A stretch of DNA of 64,000 nt from Prorocentrum cordatum. Its lineage: Eukaryota; Sar; Dinophyceae; Prorocentrales; Prorocentraceae. A program made the position numbers and the translations under genes. The DNA lies in NCBI GenBank assembly GCA_963575745.1, contig CAUYUJ010000719.1:1-64000 (forward strand), read 5' to 3'. Shown piece by piece: positions 21,874 to 31,840 of this stretch. Under the pieces are notes generated by a model that made no database searches, had not been told where the DNA came from, and was given only the letters and a program-made list of their open reading frames with translations. The first letter of the stretch is position 1. Every line of letters starts with the position of its first letter.

Positions 21874-22767
21874 TCACTCGAGGTCGTCTGGGGGCAGGGG
21901 CTTCCCCTCCTTCTGGCTGGCGCGTGGCTGAGATGAGCCCGACGTTCCGGGCGGACTGGCCATCTGGATCACCTCCCACTTGGACTTGCTCATGTTCTGA
22001 ATGGCTTGCCCCTGTTGCTGCATTACACTCATCGTGCACTCCATCGTCTGGCGATTCTCCATCATCATCTGGTCGGTGTTCTGCTGCTGGGCCTTCAGCG
22101 TGTTGATCTGCTCGATCTGCTCGTTCATCAGCGCTGAACGGCTCTTCTTCTCTCCCCTCTGGTTGTGCTGAGCCGGGCCCTCCGCCGCGCGCCTTAATAG
22201 GCGAGGCTGGGTTAGTGGAAGCTGCTCCTCCTCCATGGGCGTCTCCTCCTCCTTGGACGGGTCGGCGATCACGCGGCTGTAGTCCCCCCGATTCTCTCCG
22301 CGCACCGGGTTTGGTTTGATTAGACTGTTTTTGCACGTTGATTGCGGCCTGGGATCGGGGATCACCTCGGTGATGGTGCAGTTGAGAATCAGGCTGACGG
22401 ACTTTGGTAGAGGACCCAGGGCTTTCAGCTGCCGCTGGTCCCTGTATGCGATCCGCTGCCCGCACCTCTCGCGTGTCCACCACTTGCCGCGCTTGTTGGA
22501 CCCTGATGAGATCTCCACCATGGGATGGCGGCAGCTCATCTGGCGCTCTCTCAAGCGTCGATCCGTCTCTCTGGTCTTGAGAGTGAAGAGACGCCGCGCA
22601 TGAAGCATGTTGCGCAGCTCGCGACTGATCATGCACGTCATACTCATTATCAGGGATGTCAGAATGATCCAATGCCTCTCGGCCAGATTGAGATCTACTG
22701 GTGCGTCGTTGTCCGTGAGAACATACTTCCCTGCGAACGCATGAACCGGAGTCCCTGACGCAGGCAT
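21874..22767 (-). CDS. Hypothetical protein with Gln/Met-rich coiled coil
   Basis: 297 codons from ATG 22767 to TGA. The N-terminal third (VHAFAGKYVLTDNDAPVDL, then IILTSLIMSMTCMISRELR) has a hydrophobic helix. The middle is basic (TRETDRRLRERQM, SNKRGKWWTRERCGQR). The C-terminal third is a coiled coil (ALMNEQIEQINTLKAQQQNT, MMMENRQTMECTMSVMQQQG). A possible spliced-leader remnant lies 52 bases upstream, which supports this ATG. An open frame further upstream (22790-22999, MCTTADDRNIIENNGK) may be noncoding or a separate exon. The family is unknown. The 3' end is duplicated at 19.1-19.6 kb. Confidence 0.55.
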   Translation of the reverse strand: MPASGTPVHAFAGKYVLTDNDAPVDLNLAERHWIILTSLIMSMTCMISRELRNMLHARRLFTLKTRETDRRLRERQMSCRHPMVEISSGSNKRGKWWTRERCGQRIAYRDQRQLKALGPLPKSVSLILNCTITEVIPDPRPQSTCKNSLIKPNPVRGENRGDYSRVIADPSKEEETPMEEEQLPLTQPRLLRRAAEGPAQHNQRGEKKSRSALMNEQIEQINTLKAQQQNTDQMMMENRQTMECTMSVMQQQGQAIQNMSKSKWEVIQMASPPGTSGSSQPRASQKEGKPLPPDDLE

Positions 22768-22819
22768 CCCTCTCGGACAGGGCGGACAATCACTGATCGA
22801 GCGTCAACTGGTCCTTTTG

Positions 22820-22830
22820 CTTGAGCCAAG
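22820..22830 (-). promoter_or_regulatory. Possible spliced-leader remnant
   Basis: The minus strand reads CTTGGCTCAAG, sharing TTGGCTCAAG with the 3' end of the dinoflagellate spliced leader (CCATTTTGGCTCAAG). A 10-base match is weak alone. Its position 52 bases before an ATG makes it worth noting. Confidence 0.3.
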
Positions 22831-22999
22831 AGGATCTCCGGTGCGATGATGTTGCCAGGCGCAGATCCCCAAGAACGCGCCCGGACACGTCTGAATCGAC
22901 AACCCATGGAAACTCCAAGCCCTCGTTTATCGGAAAGTCCCTGGAAAGCGCTTTGCCGTTGTTTTCGATGATGTTTCGGTCGTCGGCGGTCGTACACAT

Positions 23000-23120
23000 C
23001 GTCTCTTGCTTTTGTGGGTCGTCGTCGTTTCGTCGAGTCGAGTCGTCGGAGCCTGCGGGGATTCCGCCCTTGGGACCTGGTCCGTCGAGCTGGGGCCCAG
23101 AGAAATCTTCCTCCTCCCCC

Positions 23121-23152
<32 letters not shown>

Positions 23153-23230
23153 CTCCTCCTCACCCTGCTCCTCCTCCGCCTCCTTCTTCTCCTCCTCCTC
23201 CTCCTCCTCCTCCTCCTAGAGCGGGTGCCA
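23000..23230. repeat. (TCC)n-rich tract
   Basis: About 23108-23217 is TCC/TCT triplets on the plus strand. The flanking bases have no recognised feature. Confidence 0.8.
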
Positions 23231-23353
23231 TGCACGGATCGGGCCTTCCGGAGGTTCATCTTCCAGGGAATCCGTTTTCGGGCATCCAGGGTCGTCGACA
23301 ACGACGTTCGGGGTCGAAATCGATGGACCCGAACGATTTCCGGGCCCCAGGGC

Positions 23354-23447
23354 CATCAAAAGCGCTTCCAAGAGTTTTTTGCATGCTCGCACGCTGGGGG
23401 ATGTGTGCAGTCGCCCCCGTGGTGGAGGAATGACTAGGCTATACAGG
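23354..23447. repeat. Dispersed repeat (partner 32138-32240), then (CT)n
   Basis: GGCCATCAAAAGCGCTTCCA and the following roughly 75 bases are nearly identical to 32138-32220. A (CT)n run of about 64 bases follows at 23452-23515 and ends CCAG. Confidence 0.8.
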
Positions 23448-23517
<70 letters not shown>

Positions 23518-23519
23518 GG

Positions 23520-24829
23520 TCCTCGAGCCCCGCGCGGCCGGCGCCGTGTGCGGCGTGCGTCGCGCACAACCCCCTCCCTCGCCCCCCCTCCCTCCCTCCT
23601 CCCCCGGTGGTCGTCCGTCGTCGTCGTCGTATCAGCGTCATCTCTGGCCCTCCCGCTCGACCTCTTCATCTTCATCCGCCTCGTCATCCTCCTCCTCCCT
23701 TCATATTCTCTCACCCCTCCTGTCTCCGCCCTCTTCACTCCTCCCTCTTGCGCCCTACATGCAGATAAAGGCAGACTACAACACATGCAGAAGTAGACAG
23801 GAACGAGGGTTTTCAATGATACGAGGAAGGAGAAAGATGCGCTTCGACTGTGCCCGCGGCCGCCCGCGGGGCAACCCCGGGCGCGGACCTATCAACTATC
23901 CGCTCCTCGCGAGCCAGTGCCCCCACTCACGGGCGCAACGACTATGCACTCTGCACCGGGAGGAGGGCACACGTAAAATCACGTGCCAGTGCAACATATG
24001 TAAATGAAAGGATATAAGAGAGCCAGGGCGTAACGCGAGGCAACCCCGGAAGCGCTCCGTCTCCCTCGGACGATGCATGGTGCTGATTATGAGCTAATGG
24101 AGCGCGAGTGCGCAGTGGCACCGCGGCTGCCGCCGGCATGGCGCGAGAGCACCCTGAATATGACCCTGCGCGAGTGTGTTTTCTTGCGGTGTCTTTTGTG
24201 GCCCCCTGGTGAACCTCGTGGGGTCTTCTTGGATTTCCTTTGCGGCTCCTCGGGCATTCGGTTCGGAAAGTCTCGGGAGCTCCCTTTAGCAGGGCTCCGA
24301 GGGCTCCGACAGGATCCCAGGAAGGTCTGAGAGATCTCCAAGAGAGCCCCCCCCAAAGAGGCATAAAGTATATGCAAGAGTTGATCTCTTTTTGGATGAT
24401 TTTGGGATCTACTGGGGGCCCTCATTGGGCCTTGTTGGATTCCTGGTGAGCTCTTTGGGGATTCGGAAAATCTCGGGAACTCTCTGAAACAGGTTCCCTT
24501 AGAGGGACAAAGTATATGCGCCTGCGTGACTCTTTTTGGGTGCCCTTTGGGATCCACTGGGGGCCCCTGGAGATTAGAGAGCCCTCTAATAATCTCCTGG
24601 GGCCTCAAGAAGCCCCAAGAGGCTTCCAAGAAGCCTCAAGAGGCTCCCAACAACCCCCAAGAGGCTCCCAGAAAACTTCCAACAGGCCCGATACTGAGCT
24701 CAAGAGGCCCCAAGAGGATTTCATTAAATCCCAAAAGGCGCCCAAGAGGCGCTCAGAAGTATCAGCCATCCACGAGATCCCAACCATTCATGAGGTTCTG
24801 ATGCGCGGAGGTCGGCTGACGGCCGAAGT
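23520..24829. other. Gene-free segment with dispersed repeats
   Basis: No gene is recognised. 23867-23879 is an exact CGGGGCAACCCCG hairpin. 23966-24165 is a repeat shared with 60847-61143. From about 24230 to 24760 the sequence is a degenerate array of CCCCAAGAGGCTC-like units; the block at 24731-24785 matches 33285-33340 and 39766-39815. The long plus-strand frame over 24516-25001 encodes only this repeat. Confidence 0.7.
23966..24165. repeat. Dispersed repeat shared with 60847-61143
   Basis: Shared blocks: AAATGAAAGGATATAAGAG, GCCAGGGCGTAAC, the GGCAACCCCGGAAGCGC hairpin motif, CTCGGACGATGCA, then ATGAGCTAAT and GAGCGCGAGTGC. In the 61-kb copy a GA microsatellite separates the two halves. 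Confidence 0.75.
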
Positions 24830-26676
24830 TCAGTCCGCTGTCACAGTGCCCATTACGCAGCCGGTCTGGAGAATGACGTCCATGAGTTTGACGATCGCCT
24901 TCAAGTTCTCCGGCCACTTCGGGGCCGTTTTGAAGAGAATTCCGGTGCTTGCAAGCGGCACGGGGGCTTTCTCTCGAATCGGCGCGGGGAGGCTCTGGTA
25001 GATCTTGTTGTAGATATCGCAGGGCTGTTCCTCCTCCTTGGCGCGCGCCTTGGCCCCCATCTGAGTGCGCCTTTTCATCTCGCCGCGGACGTTCCTCGTG
25101 GCCCGCGCGAGCAGCTCGGGCTCCGCATTCGTATAGCCCTCCGCTGACGCCGCTCGAGCGGCGATCTTCATTGTATTCTTGGCAGACATGAGCGCCTGCA
25201 ATTGCTCGCTGCTGGCGCCCCGCGCCTTAGCGGACGCGATGAGCGTGTCCAAATATTTGAGGAACCGCTCGGGGTCGTGCAAGAGAGCTGTCTTGTGAAG
25301 CTCATCCGTGAGCGCGGCCAGGGCCCTGACGTCATCGGTGAGCTCGTCCTGCAGGGCAAGGTATTTGTCCATGGCGCCGAGCACGGCGCCCTCGATGGAG
25401 TTGTTGTTCTTGTTCCAGCGATTGATCAAATCCTCAGGCACGACTTCCTCCCACTGCGTCTCCGATCGCAAGATGAACATAGCGTTCCTGTGCTCGGAGT
25501 AGTGGCATTTCTTAGGGCATATCTTACAATGCCCATTCTCGTCCATTGCGATGCATTGATGCTTCTCGCCGTCATCGAAAGCGCAAATTTCGTGGCAAGT
25601 TACGTGGCATTTTAAGCAGAGGGTAGTCTTTTTCCCATCAGCAACCGGCTCTTCCTTGACGATGACAGTGCTGACCCTCACCTTTTCGCCCGGGCTGGCG
25701 CCCGCCGCCTCTGCGATCGCCCGCAGGTTGGCGAGGAGGCTCTGGGTCTCCTGGGCCGTGCGGAAGATCTTCTTCTCAGCGAGCTCGCACCGTTCCTCCA
25801 GCGTCATGCGTTTCGTGGTTACCTGCGCGCTCTTCTGTGTAGACACCGGCCCCATGCGCAGCAACATGTCCAACGCGCGCTTCTGGCCCGACATTGACAT
25901 TTTCCACCAGTCGCGCACGTTGGCGTCGGTTGTGGACTGGGCTCGGAAAGCAGAGTTGTTTACTTGAGCGTAGCCTTTGTCCACGGGCCAACCAAGCGCT
26001 TTGAGATTGGCGACGGCCTGGGGTGCTCCCGCATCAGCGTGCGTGAGAACGGCACGGAGGCACCCATGCACATCCTTGCTGAAGAGCTGGAAGATGTGCG
26101 TTGCCACGGCAACCATGCCCGGGCTCGTCTTACCCTCGTTCGCCTTGCAGGTGAAGACTACGGCGTTGACGTGCTCGATCATCTTGAACAACTCTGCCAT
26201 GGCGGCGGTAGTGAAGTTATCCGCCTCGTGCCCCCTGCAATCGCCATAGCCAGGCGTGTCCACAATGTACAGCGCATGCCCCTGGAATCGGGGCCCGAGG
26301 GGCCGCAATCGGTACACGCTGATGTGCTGGGTGACGGATTGCGTCGGGTCGGCAGCGCGGTCATCGATCAGCATGATGCGGTGGGTGCCCGCGAGGTCGC
26401 CGCCCAACAAGAACGAGACGAACGCGTTGATCTCCGTTGATTTCCCGGCCCCCGTGGGGCCAGCAAACATGAGGACGAGCGCCCGCGCCTCCTGCTCGGG
26501 GCCCAGAGTGATCTCGGGCTTGAAGTCGGACGCAACGTCGGCCATGATGGCAGCCAGTTTTCCTGCGAACTTGCCGCTCTCGCACGCTCTCCTTGCAACG
26601 GTACACGAGCCAAGGAAGAGCGAATCCTCCGTAGACTCCCAAGGCTTCTTGCCGCCGACCTTGTCAGTCCATCCCC
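24830..26676 (-). CDS. AIG1/GIMAP-like GTPase domain with Cys-rich block (3' part of multidomain gene)
   Basis: The open frame runs from 26710 to the stop at 24830 (626 codons). Counting from 26710: P-loop GPTGAGKS at 84-91, Walker-B/G3 DTPGYGD at 151-157 and LTHAD (G4-like) at 222-226. This layout fits the AIG1/GIMAP and related animal GTPases. A helical segment follows. At 365-410 comes a Cys/His-rich block (CLKCHVTCHEIC, CIAMDENGHCKICPKKCHY) of a kind I associate with GTPases fused to SNTX-type domains. The C-terminal 200 residues are helical. It probably binds and hydrolyses GTP. It continues in another frame with the fibronectin III region upstream; one base in a G run (26673-26677) separates them, so the ATG at 26710 may not be the true start. 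Confidence 0.7.
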
Positions 26677-27165
26677 CGGCCCCGGTCAACGAGCCGGGCC
26701 TTATTCTCATGGTAAAAAGCGATTATGTCCCTGGCGGCACTGGCCAGCTTGCCCGTCCGCTTGACGCTCGGAGGGGAGCGCGCCGAGAAGCCAATGTCGG
26801 AGCACGTCTGCACGCACACCTCGAAGTCCGCATTTGGACCCAGGGGGCCGAGTTCGCAGCGGCAAGCGCCCCCCTGCGCTCCCGGTACGCACTCGTAAGG
26901 CACTCCCGCAGGCACATCCTTCCACTCGACCGCCGCGTATTCGTCGACGCTCTGATCGAAGGTGTCCAAGTCGGCGTTTGGGCGGGGCCGCCAGAGCACG
27001 CGAAAGCTGCGGGGGGGCATCGAGTTCTGCTGCAGCCACTCCCACTGGACATGCATGGTCTGCTCGTTGCACCGCAGCTTGACGTTGTCTGGGGGGCCGG
27101 GGAAGAACTTGGAGATTATGCGGACCCTGCCATCGAAGAAGAGCACCAAGTCGCCGACCTGTCTT
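26677..27165 (-). CDS. Fibronectin type III-like domain of the same gene
   Basis: The frame 26664-27149 begins VLFFDGRVRIISKFFPGPPD and continues TMHVQWEWLQQ, FRVLWRP and FEVCVQTCSDIGFSARSP, the strand pattern of a fibronectin III domain (P..V....  ..W.....  Y.V.....  V.A.N..G.S..S). It is joined upstream across an A5 run (27164-27168) and downstream across a C5 run (26673-26677, plus strand). Single-base errors or mutations in these homopolymers would explain both breaks. Confidence 0.6.
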
Positions 27166-28068
27166 TTTCATCTTCTCGTCCGTCGACCAGACGGGGATTC
27201 CCTTGTTCACGATCCCAACCCCATACTCAGCGTCGAAGCTGGCCGCCTTGTTCTCGACCTGGAGCGCCGCGACGTCGGCGAAGGATTTCTGCAGCAGAGA
27301 CGCAGTGGAGCTCCGATGGAACCACTCTTCCTCCTCCTCCTCCGAATCGCCGTCGACGGCGACGGCGTCGCATGTCAACGATGTCTCCAATTTGTGGCAC
27401 GGGTTGTTGATGTCCTTTCCGGCCAGGGAGAGCAAGATGCGCGGCTTGCTGCTGCCGATGGCGGGCTGGACCTTGGCCACGGGGCCCATGTAGTTGGCAA
27501 AGCCGGTCTCCAACAGGAAATTGACAGTGGAAGCCAGCACAGCGGACTCCTGATTCTTCAGCTCCACGTACTTAATGGCAGGCTTCGTCTGGCGCGTCAT
27601 GCGATCCACGGCGTGCTGGAGCTCAAGGGTGTCCTCGTCGGTGGTGCTGCTATCCCCGTCCCTGAGCTTCGGCACCAAGCCACGCACGGCAGTGCGGAAG
27701 GTAATGACGCAGGAATTAAAGGCGGTGGCGAAGTTTCTGCGCTGGGTCTCTACACATGGGAACGCATTCACTGCGACGCACAAGGACTCAGCAGACAAGT
27801 GAACGCCCTCTGCAGTCTCCAGAGCAGCAGATACGTCCTCCATGGTGCGCGCGTCGAGCCGCGTCACGACGCGGCGGGCCTCGGAGTCGACGAAGGACAG
27901 GGGGAGGAGCACCATCTTGAGCGAATTGTTCAGCTCACTCAACTTTGTGGGCAACTCCTTGCCGACCCGAGCCGCGTCCTCGATGGTGCCGACGGTTTCC
28001 TTGATGGCGCCGCGGACACCGATATCGGTGCCCTCGAAGTCTTCTTCCTCGCCCTCCTCCCAATCCAT
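27166..28068 (-). CDS. Helical middle region of the SNTX-like/GTPase gene
   Basis: The frame from ATG 28068 is coherent down to about 27165 (roughly 300 codons), then switches frame. It begins with an acidic patch (DWEEGEEEDFEGTD) and is largely alpha-helical, with KLSELNNSLKMVLLPLSFVD, the VVTRLDARTMEDVSAALE segment and an acidic run. Animal SNTX-type proteins have a helical segment and a thioredoxin-like part between the N-domain and fibronectin III; I can see the helical character but cannot confirm a thioredoxin fold. Only two bases separate it from the stop of the upstream frame (TGA GC ATG). Confidence 0.5.
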
Positions 28069-28070
28069 GC

Positions 28071-28649
28071 TCAGCTTGCCCGAAATGGGTATGAAAGCCT
28101 TGAGTTTTCCAGCCAGTGCGCCAGAAATCCGGGTCTGATCCTCCTTAGAGCTACACTTTTAGTGAAGGTGATGTTGCCCGTCCCCCCCTCGTAAACCTCC
28201 GCGACAACATGCGTGACGCGAGGGTCGTCGAGGAAATTTTGAAACTTCATGTTTTTCAAGAGCTCCATTGGCATGTACCTTCTATGCTTGACAACGGTGC
28301 AGGACACGTCCACGCGGGCTTCGCGCTCGTGGTGCTGCGTGTTCTTCAGGTACTGGGCGGACCCGCTGAGCGCGAAGATGCCGAAGTCGATCTCCACGGA
28401 GCCTTCGGCGTCGAGGTTGTGGTGCTTCCGGAGGTCCTTCATGCTGGTGGTGAAGTCGAAGGTCGTGTCTGGGCATGAAACGACCTCCTGCCCCGCTTTG
28501 ATGTCGTCGAGGCGCCAGACGGAGATGCTTGGGATGATCCCGCCAATGCGGGCGTTGTAAAGCTGGCCAATTTCAACCTGCTCCCCACGAGTCGACTTAG
28601 TGATCACGTTCTCTGCGGCATCGCTGGCCAATTCACTCGCAGCGACCAT
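28071..28649 (-). CDS. SNTX-family-like N-terminal domain
   Basis: 192 codons from ATG 28649. The conserved opening of SNTX-type domains is visible: GQLYNARIGGIIPSISVW (family pattern LG.LYD.R.D.LIPG..LW), then AEGSVEIDFGIFALSGSAQY, KNTQHHEREARVDV and THVVAEVYEGG (THVV..I.YG). This domain belongs to the MACPF-like fold. It is named after a fish venom protein, but the family is widespread in non-venom proteins and nothing here shows a toxic role. With the three downstream pieces it matches the animal arrangement SNTX, helical/thioredoxin, fibronectin III, GTPase. A TGA at 28071 ends the frame; the gene may be a pseudogene, contain an unseen intron, or hold an assembly error. Confidence 0.6.
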   Translation of the reverse strand: MVAASELASDAAENVITKSTRGEQVEIGQLYNARIGGIIPSISVWRLDDIKAGQEVVSCPDTTFDFTTSMKDLRKHHNLDAEGSVEIDFGIFALSGSAQYLKNTQHHEREARVDVSCTVVKHRRYMPMELLKNMKFQNFLDDPRVTHVVAEVYEGGTGNITFTKSVALRRIRPGFLAHWLENSRLSYPFRAS

Positions 28650-28727
28650 CTGGGGAATCAGACCTAATGCGACACTGGATATGGAATGCGCTTGTAAAAG
28701 ATATGGAATGGGTCGGTGAACCTGCAG

Positions 28728-28749
28728 CTTGAGCCACAACTGTTACGGA
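28728..28749 (-). promoter_or_regulatory. Degenerate full-length spliced-leader relic
   Basis: The minus strand begins TCCGTAACAGTTG and ends TGGCTCAAG. Against the 22-base dinoflagellate spliced leader (D CCGTAG CCATTTTGGCTCAAG) I count 18 matches without gaps. It lies 79 bases before ATG 28649. A pyrimidine-rich CTGATTCCCCAG directly abuts that ATG and could be the present trans-splice acceptor. Confidence 0.6.
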
Positions 28750-30172
28750 GGCGCTTCGGGGCCGTCTTGGAGGCGCCACGGGGCCACAATTGTTAGGAGG
28801 GCGCGCCCGTCGCTCACGAGCTCACGAAGGTCTGCACAGAGATCAACAAGAGCGTCCTCGAGATGAAAAATCTGACGGCCCGCCAGGAGGCCGTTTCATC
28901 GGCGGCGGCGCCAACGAGATCGCGGAGGCTCGTTCCGCTCGAGGGCCTGTGGAGATCTAGCAGCGAGACGAAAATCGGGAATCCAGGAGGCGCGAGCTGA
29001 GCTGGGCTGAATATTAAAGGTGATGGCATGGGGCATGAGAGATTGAAGAGTATATGGGGGGGCAATGACACGTTCGCACTTCTTGCCGCGCCGAGGGCGC
29101 GCGCCAGCGAGCCAGACTCCGCGATGTGCTGCGCTTGCTCAATCTGACCTCCTCCATTCTCTCCGACCTATCCTTCTCCTCCAGTCCTCTCCGACCGCCC
29201 CTTCCTCTCCGACCTCCTCCTTCCTCGCTCCAATTGCTGATGCATGGGGCATGAGAGATTGAAGAGTATATGGGGGGCAATGACATGTTCACACTTCTTG
29301 TCGCGCCGAGGGCGCGCGCCAGCGAGCCAGACTCCGCGATGTGCTGGGCTTGCTCAATCTGACCTCCTCCATTCTCTCTCCGACCTATCCTTCTCCTCTC
29401 CGACCGCCCCTTCCTCGCTCCAACTGCTGATGCGATGCACAGATGTTCGTATAAGCGACGTGGCGCAGTATCGCTGCACGCGGCCGAAAACGCGTTCGCA
29501 AACCTGATCTTCAGGATTTGCACGCGGCAGCTGCAGAACACGAAGAGGGGGGAGGGAGGGGGGGGAGTGGGAGGTAGGAGGAGGGAGGAGGGGCGGAGTG
29601 GAATTGGAAGGGGAGGAGGGGGGCTGAGGGACGTATGTTATCCTCCACCGTGCACGGCCGCTTCTGTCCCCTCCCATGGCAAGGGCAATCCGCGCCACTC
29701 TTTCCCCCAGGTACAACACGGCGTCCTCACCCCAACAGCCGCCCCAGGAGAGCGCGATGCACGCACTTAAGCGCGGCATGCTTTAAACGCGGGTGACAGC
29801 AGAAAATGCAACTTCGCGCGCCCCGATCGCACGAAGCAGCACGGCTGATGCGTCGTTGGAGGGGAGGAAGCGAGGGAACTTCAATGAGTCGAGGAGGGGA
29901 GAAGTAGATTAGCAAGAGCCGCCGAAGCCGATTTCAGGGCAGACCAGATGATGCCCGCAGCTTAGCTGAGGTCACTGAAAGACTGGGCCGACACAGCCGA
30001 TCGCGGGGCATCCCCGGCCACCGACCTATACGCTCTTTGCAAGCCGGTGTCTCCAATCACCAGCGCGACGAGAATGCAGGAGGGGGAGAGGATGAGGAGG
30101 TGGAGAGGGAGGAGGACAAGGAAGAGAAGAGGATGGGGAGGTGCAGGGGCTAGGAGGATGCATTCGCATTCC
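28750..30172. other. Intergenic with a 216-bp tandem duplication
   Basis: GGGCATGAGAGATTGAAGAG recurs at 29031 and 29247 (period 216), and the second unit ends at about 29440. 29540-29635 is G/A-rich and 30070-30150 GGA-rich. CGGGGCATCCCCG at 30004-30016 is a one-base variant of the dispersed hairpin. No gene is recognised. Confidence 0.7.
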
Positions 30173-31840
30173 TCAGGCCCCAGAATCCCCACCAGCAGGC
30201 ACAGGAGGTATGTAAGAGTAGAGCCGAGCGAAATGCCAGAAACACTCTGGCGGCATCATGCGGAGCGGCCCCTCACGAGGCTGGATCTGGTTGGGGTCGA
30301 CTTCTCCGCGTTCGAAAAGTTGGGCCGCACTTGCCCCGATCTCGTTGAACCTGTCGTAGTCCGAGAGCGTTGAACCTGTCGTAGTCCGATTCGGCGGTGG
30401 CGCTGCGGCAGATTCGTCGCAATGCGGCATTGCGACATCCTCGGCGTCGTCGTCGTAAGTGTTGGCGCAATACCTGGGGTCGCAGCGTTCTGACCCAACA
30501 TCCCGCGTAGGATCCCGACCTCGAATCTTCGGCCATTGAACGATGCACTCTATGTCCCCAGGCGGCGGGTTACAGTCGGAGAAGCCATGGTAGTACGTGT
30601 TGCCGACAATGCGCCGCTCAGGGAATCGTCGTCGTTGACCAAGAAGTTTGGTTTCCGCGTTCTCTAGGTCCCGCATGCGTTGCAGCTGCAACGTCTGGAG
30701 CCGTCGCAGCAGCCCCGGAGGCGCTGCTCTGGAGCCGTTCGAGCCGCCGGAGGCAGCGCCCCGCGCCCCCGCGGCCGCCGAGCCCCCGAGCTCGCCCCGA
30801 GCGGCATCGTCTCCTGCAGCAGCAACCGCCTGCCCAAAATCCTGCGCGGTGTTTCCGGCATCTGCAATTGCTGAGCCTCCGCGCCCGCCCTCAGCATCAG
30901 CGTCTCTTGCTGGGGCAACCGCCGAGGCCCCGCGCTTGCCCTCAGCAGCATCGTCTCCTGCCGCAGCTCCTCCGGGCTGCCCCTGCTGCGGCTCGGGCTC
31001 TACCCACTCCTCGTTCATGGCCCGGGGGCGCGGCCGTGGGCCGCGATGGCTGTCGCGCCTGCCCTCAGCAGCAGCGTCTGCTGCAGCAGCAACCGCCGAG
31101 CCTTCGCGCCAGCCCGCAGCAGCAGCGTCTCCTGCAGGAGCAGCGCCTGTCACAGCTGCGGCCGCCGAGCTGCCCGGAGGTGCCGCAGCCGTCAAGCCCT
31201 CGTGAAAAACGCGCAGAGCCGTCGCCGAGTCGCCCATCGCCCTCGCGATGGACGGGTCAGGCGCGCCACCTGAGCCCTCGCGATGATCGGGCGGCGTGCG
31301 GGGTGCACGTCTTGAGCCCGCGGGCGGCGCGCGGGGCGCACGACCCGACTCCGCGCGATGAATGGGCGGCGTGCGGTCCTTCGGTGCCGGGCTCCTCACG
31401 CGCGGCTTGCCTGCCGAGCTCCACTCGCCCCAATCGTCGTCGGAGTCGTCGAAGGTCGCTGGCGCTTCTCCCCGCCCCGGCCCCCAGGCATTGGAGGCCG
31501 AATGCCTCGCTGAATCGGCTGGCCGCTTCTTCGGCCGCGGTTCGAGTCTCGGATGCAGCATGCCCCAATCGTCGTCGGAGTCGTCGAAGGTCGCTGGCGC
31601 TTCTCCCTGCCCCGGCCCCCAGGTATTGGAGGCCGAATGTCTCGCTGAATCGGCTGGTCGCTTCTTCGGCCGCGGTTCGAGTCTCGGATGCAGCATGCAG
31701 GTGCCGCCCTGCCAGTCTGAGCCAAATCGGCTACAGAGGAGGTCGACGAGGGGACGAGGAGGGTATGCGATCCTATGGGGCGTCGAAACGTGCGAGGGGC
31801 GCGCCAGAATGGGCGGGGGTCCCCGTGCGAATTGAGTCAT
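30173..31840 (-). CDS. Low-complexity hypothetical protein with exact internal duplication
   Basis: 555 codons from ATG 31840. Residues about 49-138 are two copies of a 45-residue unit (RLEPRPKKRPADSARHSASN ... FDDSDDDWG), coded by 135-bp repeats at 31427-31561 and 31562-31696 with only about four differences. The centre is Ala/Gly/Glu-rich. The C-terminal 170 residues are more complex (QRMRDLENAETKLLGQRRRF, NTYYHGFSDCNPPPGDIECI, FWHFARLYSYIPP) and are the most gene-like part. A 21-base direct repeat (GTTGAACCTGTCGTAGTCCG) lies at 30346-30390. The basic KKRP motif could be a nuclear signal. The function is unknown. Confidence 0.5.
   Translation of the reverse strand: MTQFARGPPPILARPSHVSTPHRIAYPPRPLVDLLCSRFGSDWQGGTCMLHPRLEPRPKKRPADSARHSASNTWGPGQGEAPATFDDSDDDWGMLHPRLEPRPKKRPADSARHSASNAWGPGRGEAPATFDDSDDDWGEWSSAGKPRVRSPAPKDRTPPIHRAESGRAPRAPPAGSRRAPRTPPDHREGSGGAPDPSIARAMGDSATALRVFHEGLTAAAPPGSSAAAAVTGAAPAGDAAAAGWREGSAVAAAADAAAEGRRDSHRGPRPRPRAMNEEWVEPEPQQGQPGGAAAGDDAAEGKRGASAVAPARDADAEGGRGGSAIADAGNTAQDFGQAVAAAGDDAARGELGGSAAAGARGAASGGSNGSRAAPPGLLRRLQTLQLQRMRDLENAETKLLGQRRRFPERRIVGNTYYHGFSDCNPPPGDIECIVQWPKIRGRDPTRDVGSERCDPRYCANTYDDDAEDVAMPHCDESAAAPPPNRTTTGSTLSDYDRFNEIGASAAQLFERGEVDPNQIQPREGPLRMMPPECFWHFARLYSYIPPVPAGGDSGA

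Noticed and set aside
24516-25001. Plus-strand frame with EAPRGFQEAS-type repeats
   Set aside because: It codes only the CCCCAAGAGGCTC degenerate repeat and then antisense of the GTPase gene end.
25202-28194. Plus-strand frames opposite the SNTX-like/GTPase gene (up to 410 codons)
   Set aside because: They are antisense shadows of well-supported minus-strand domains and have no recognisable motifs.
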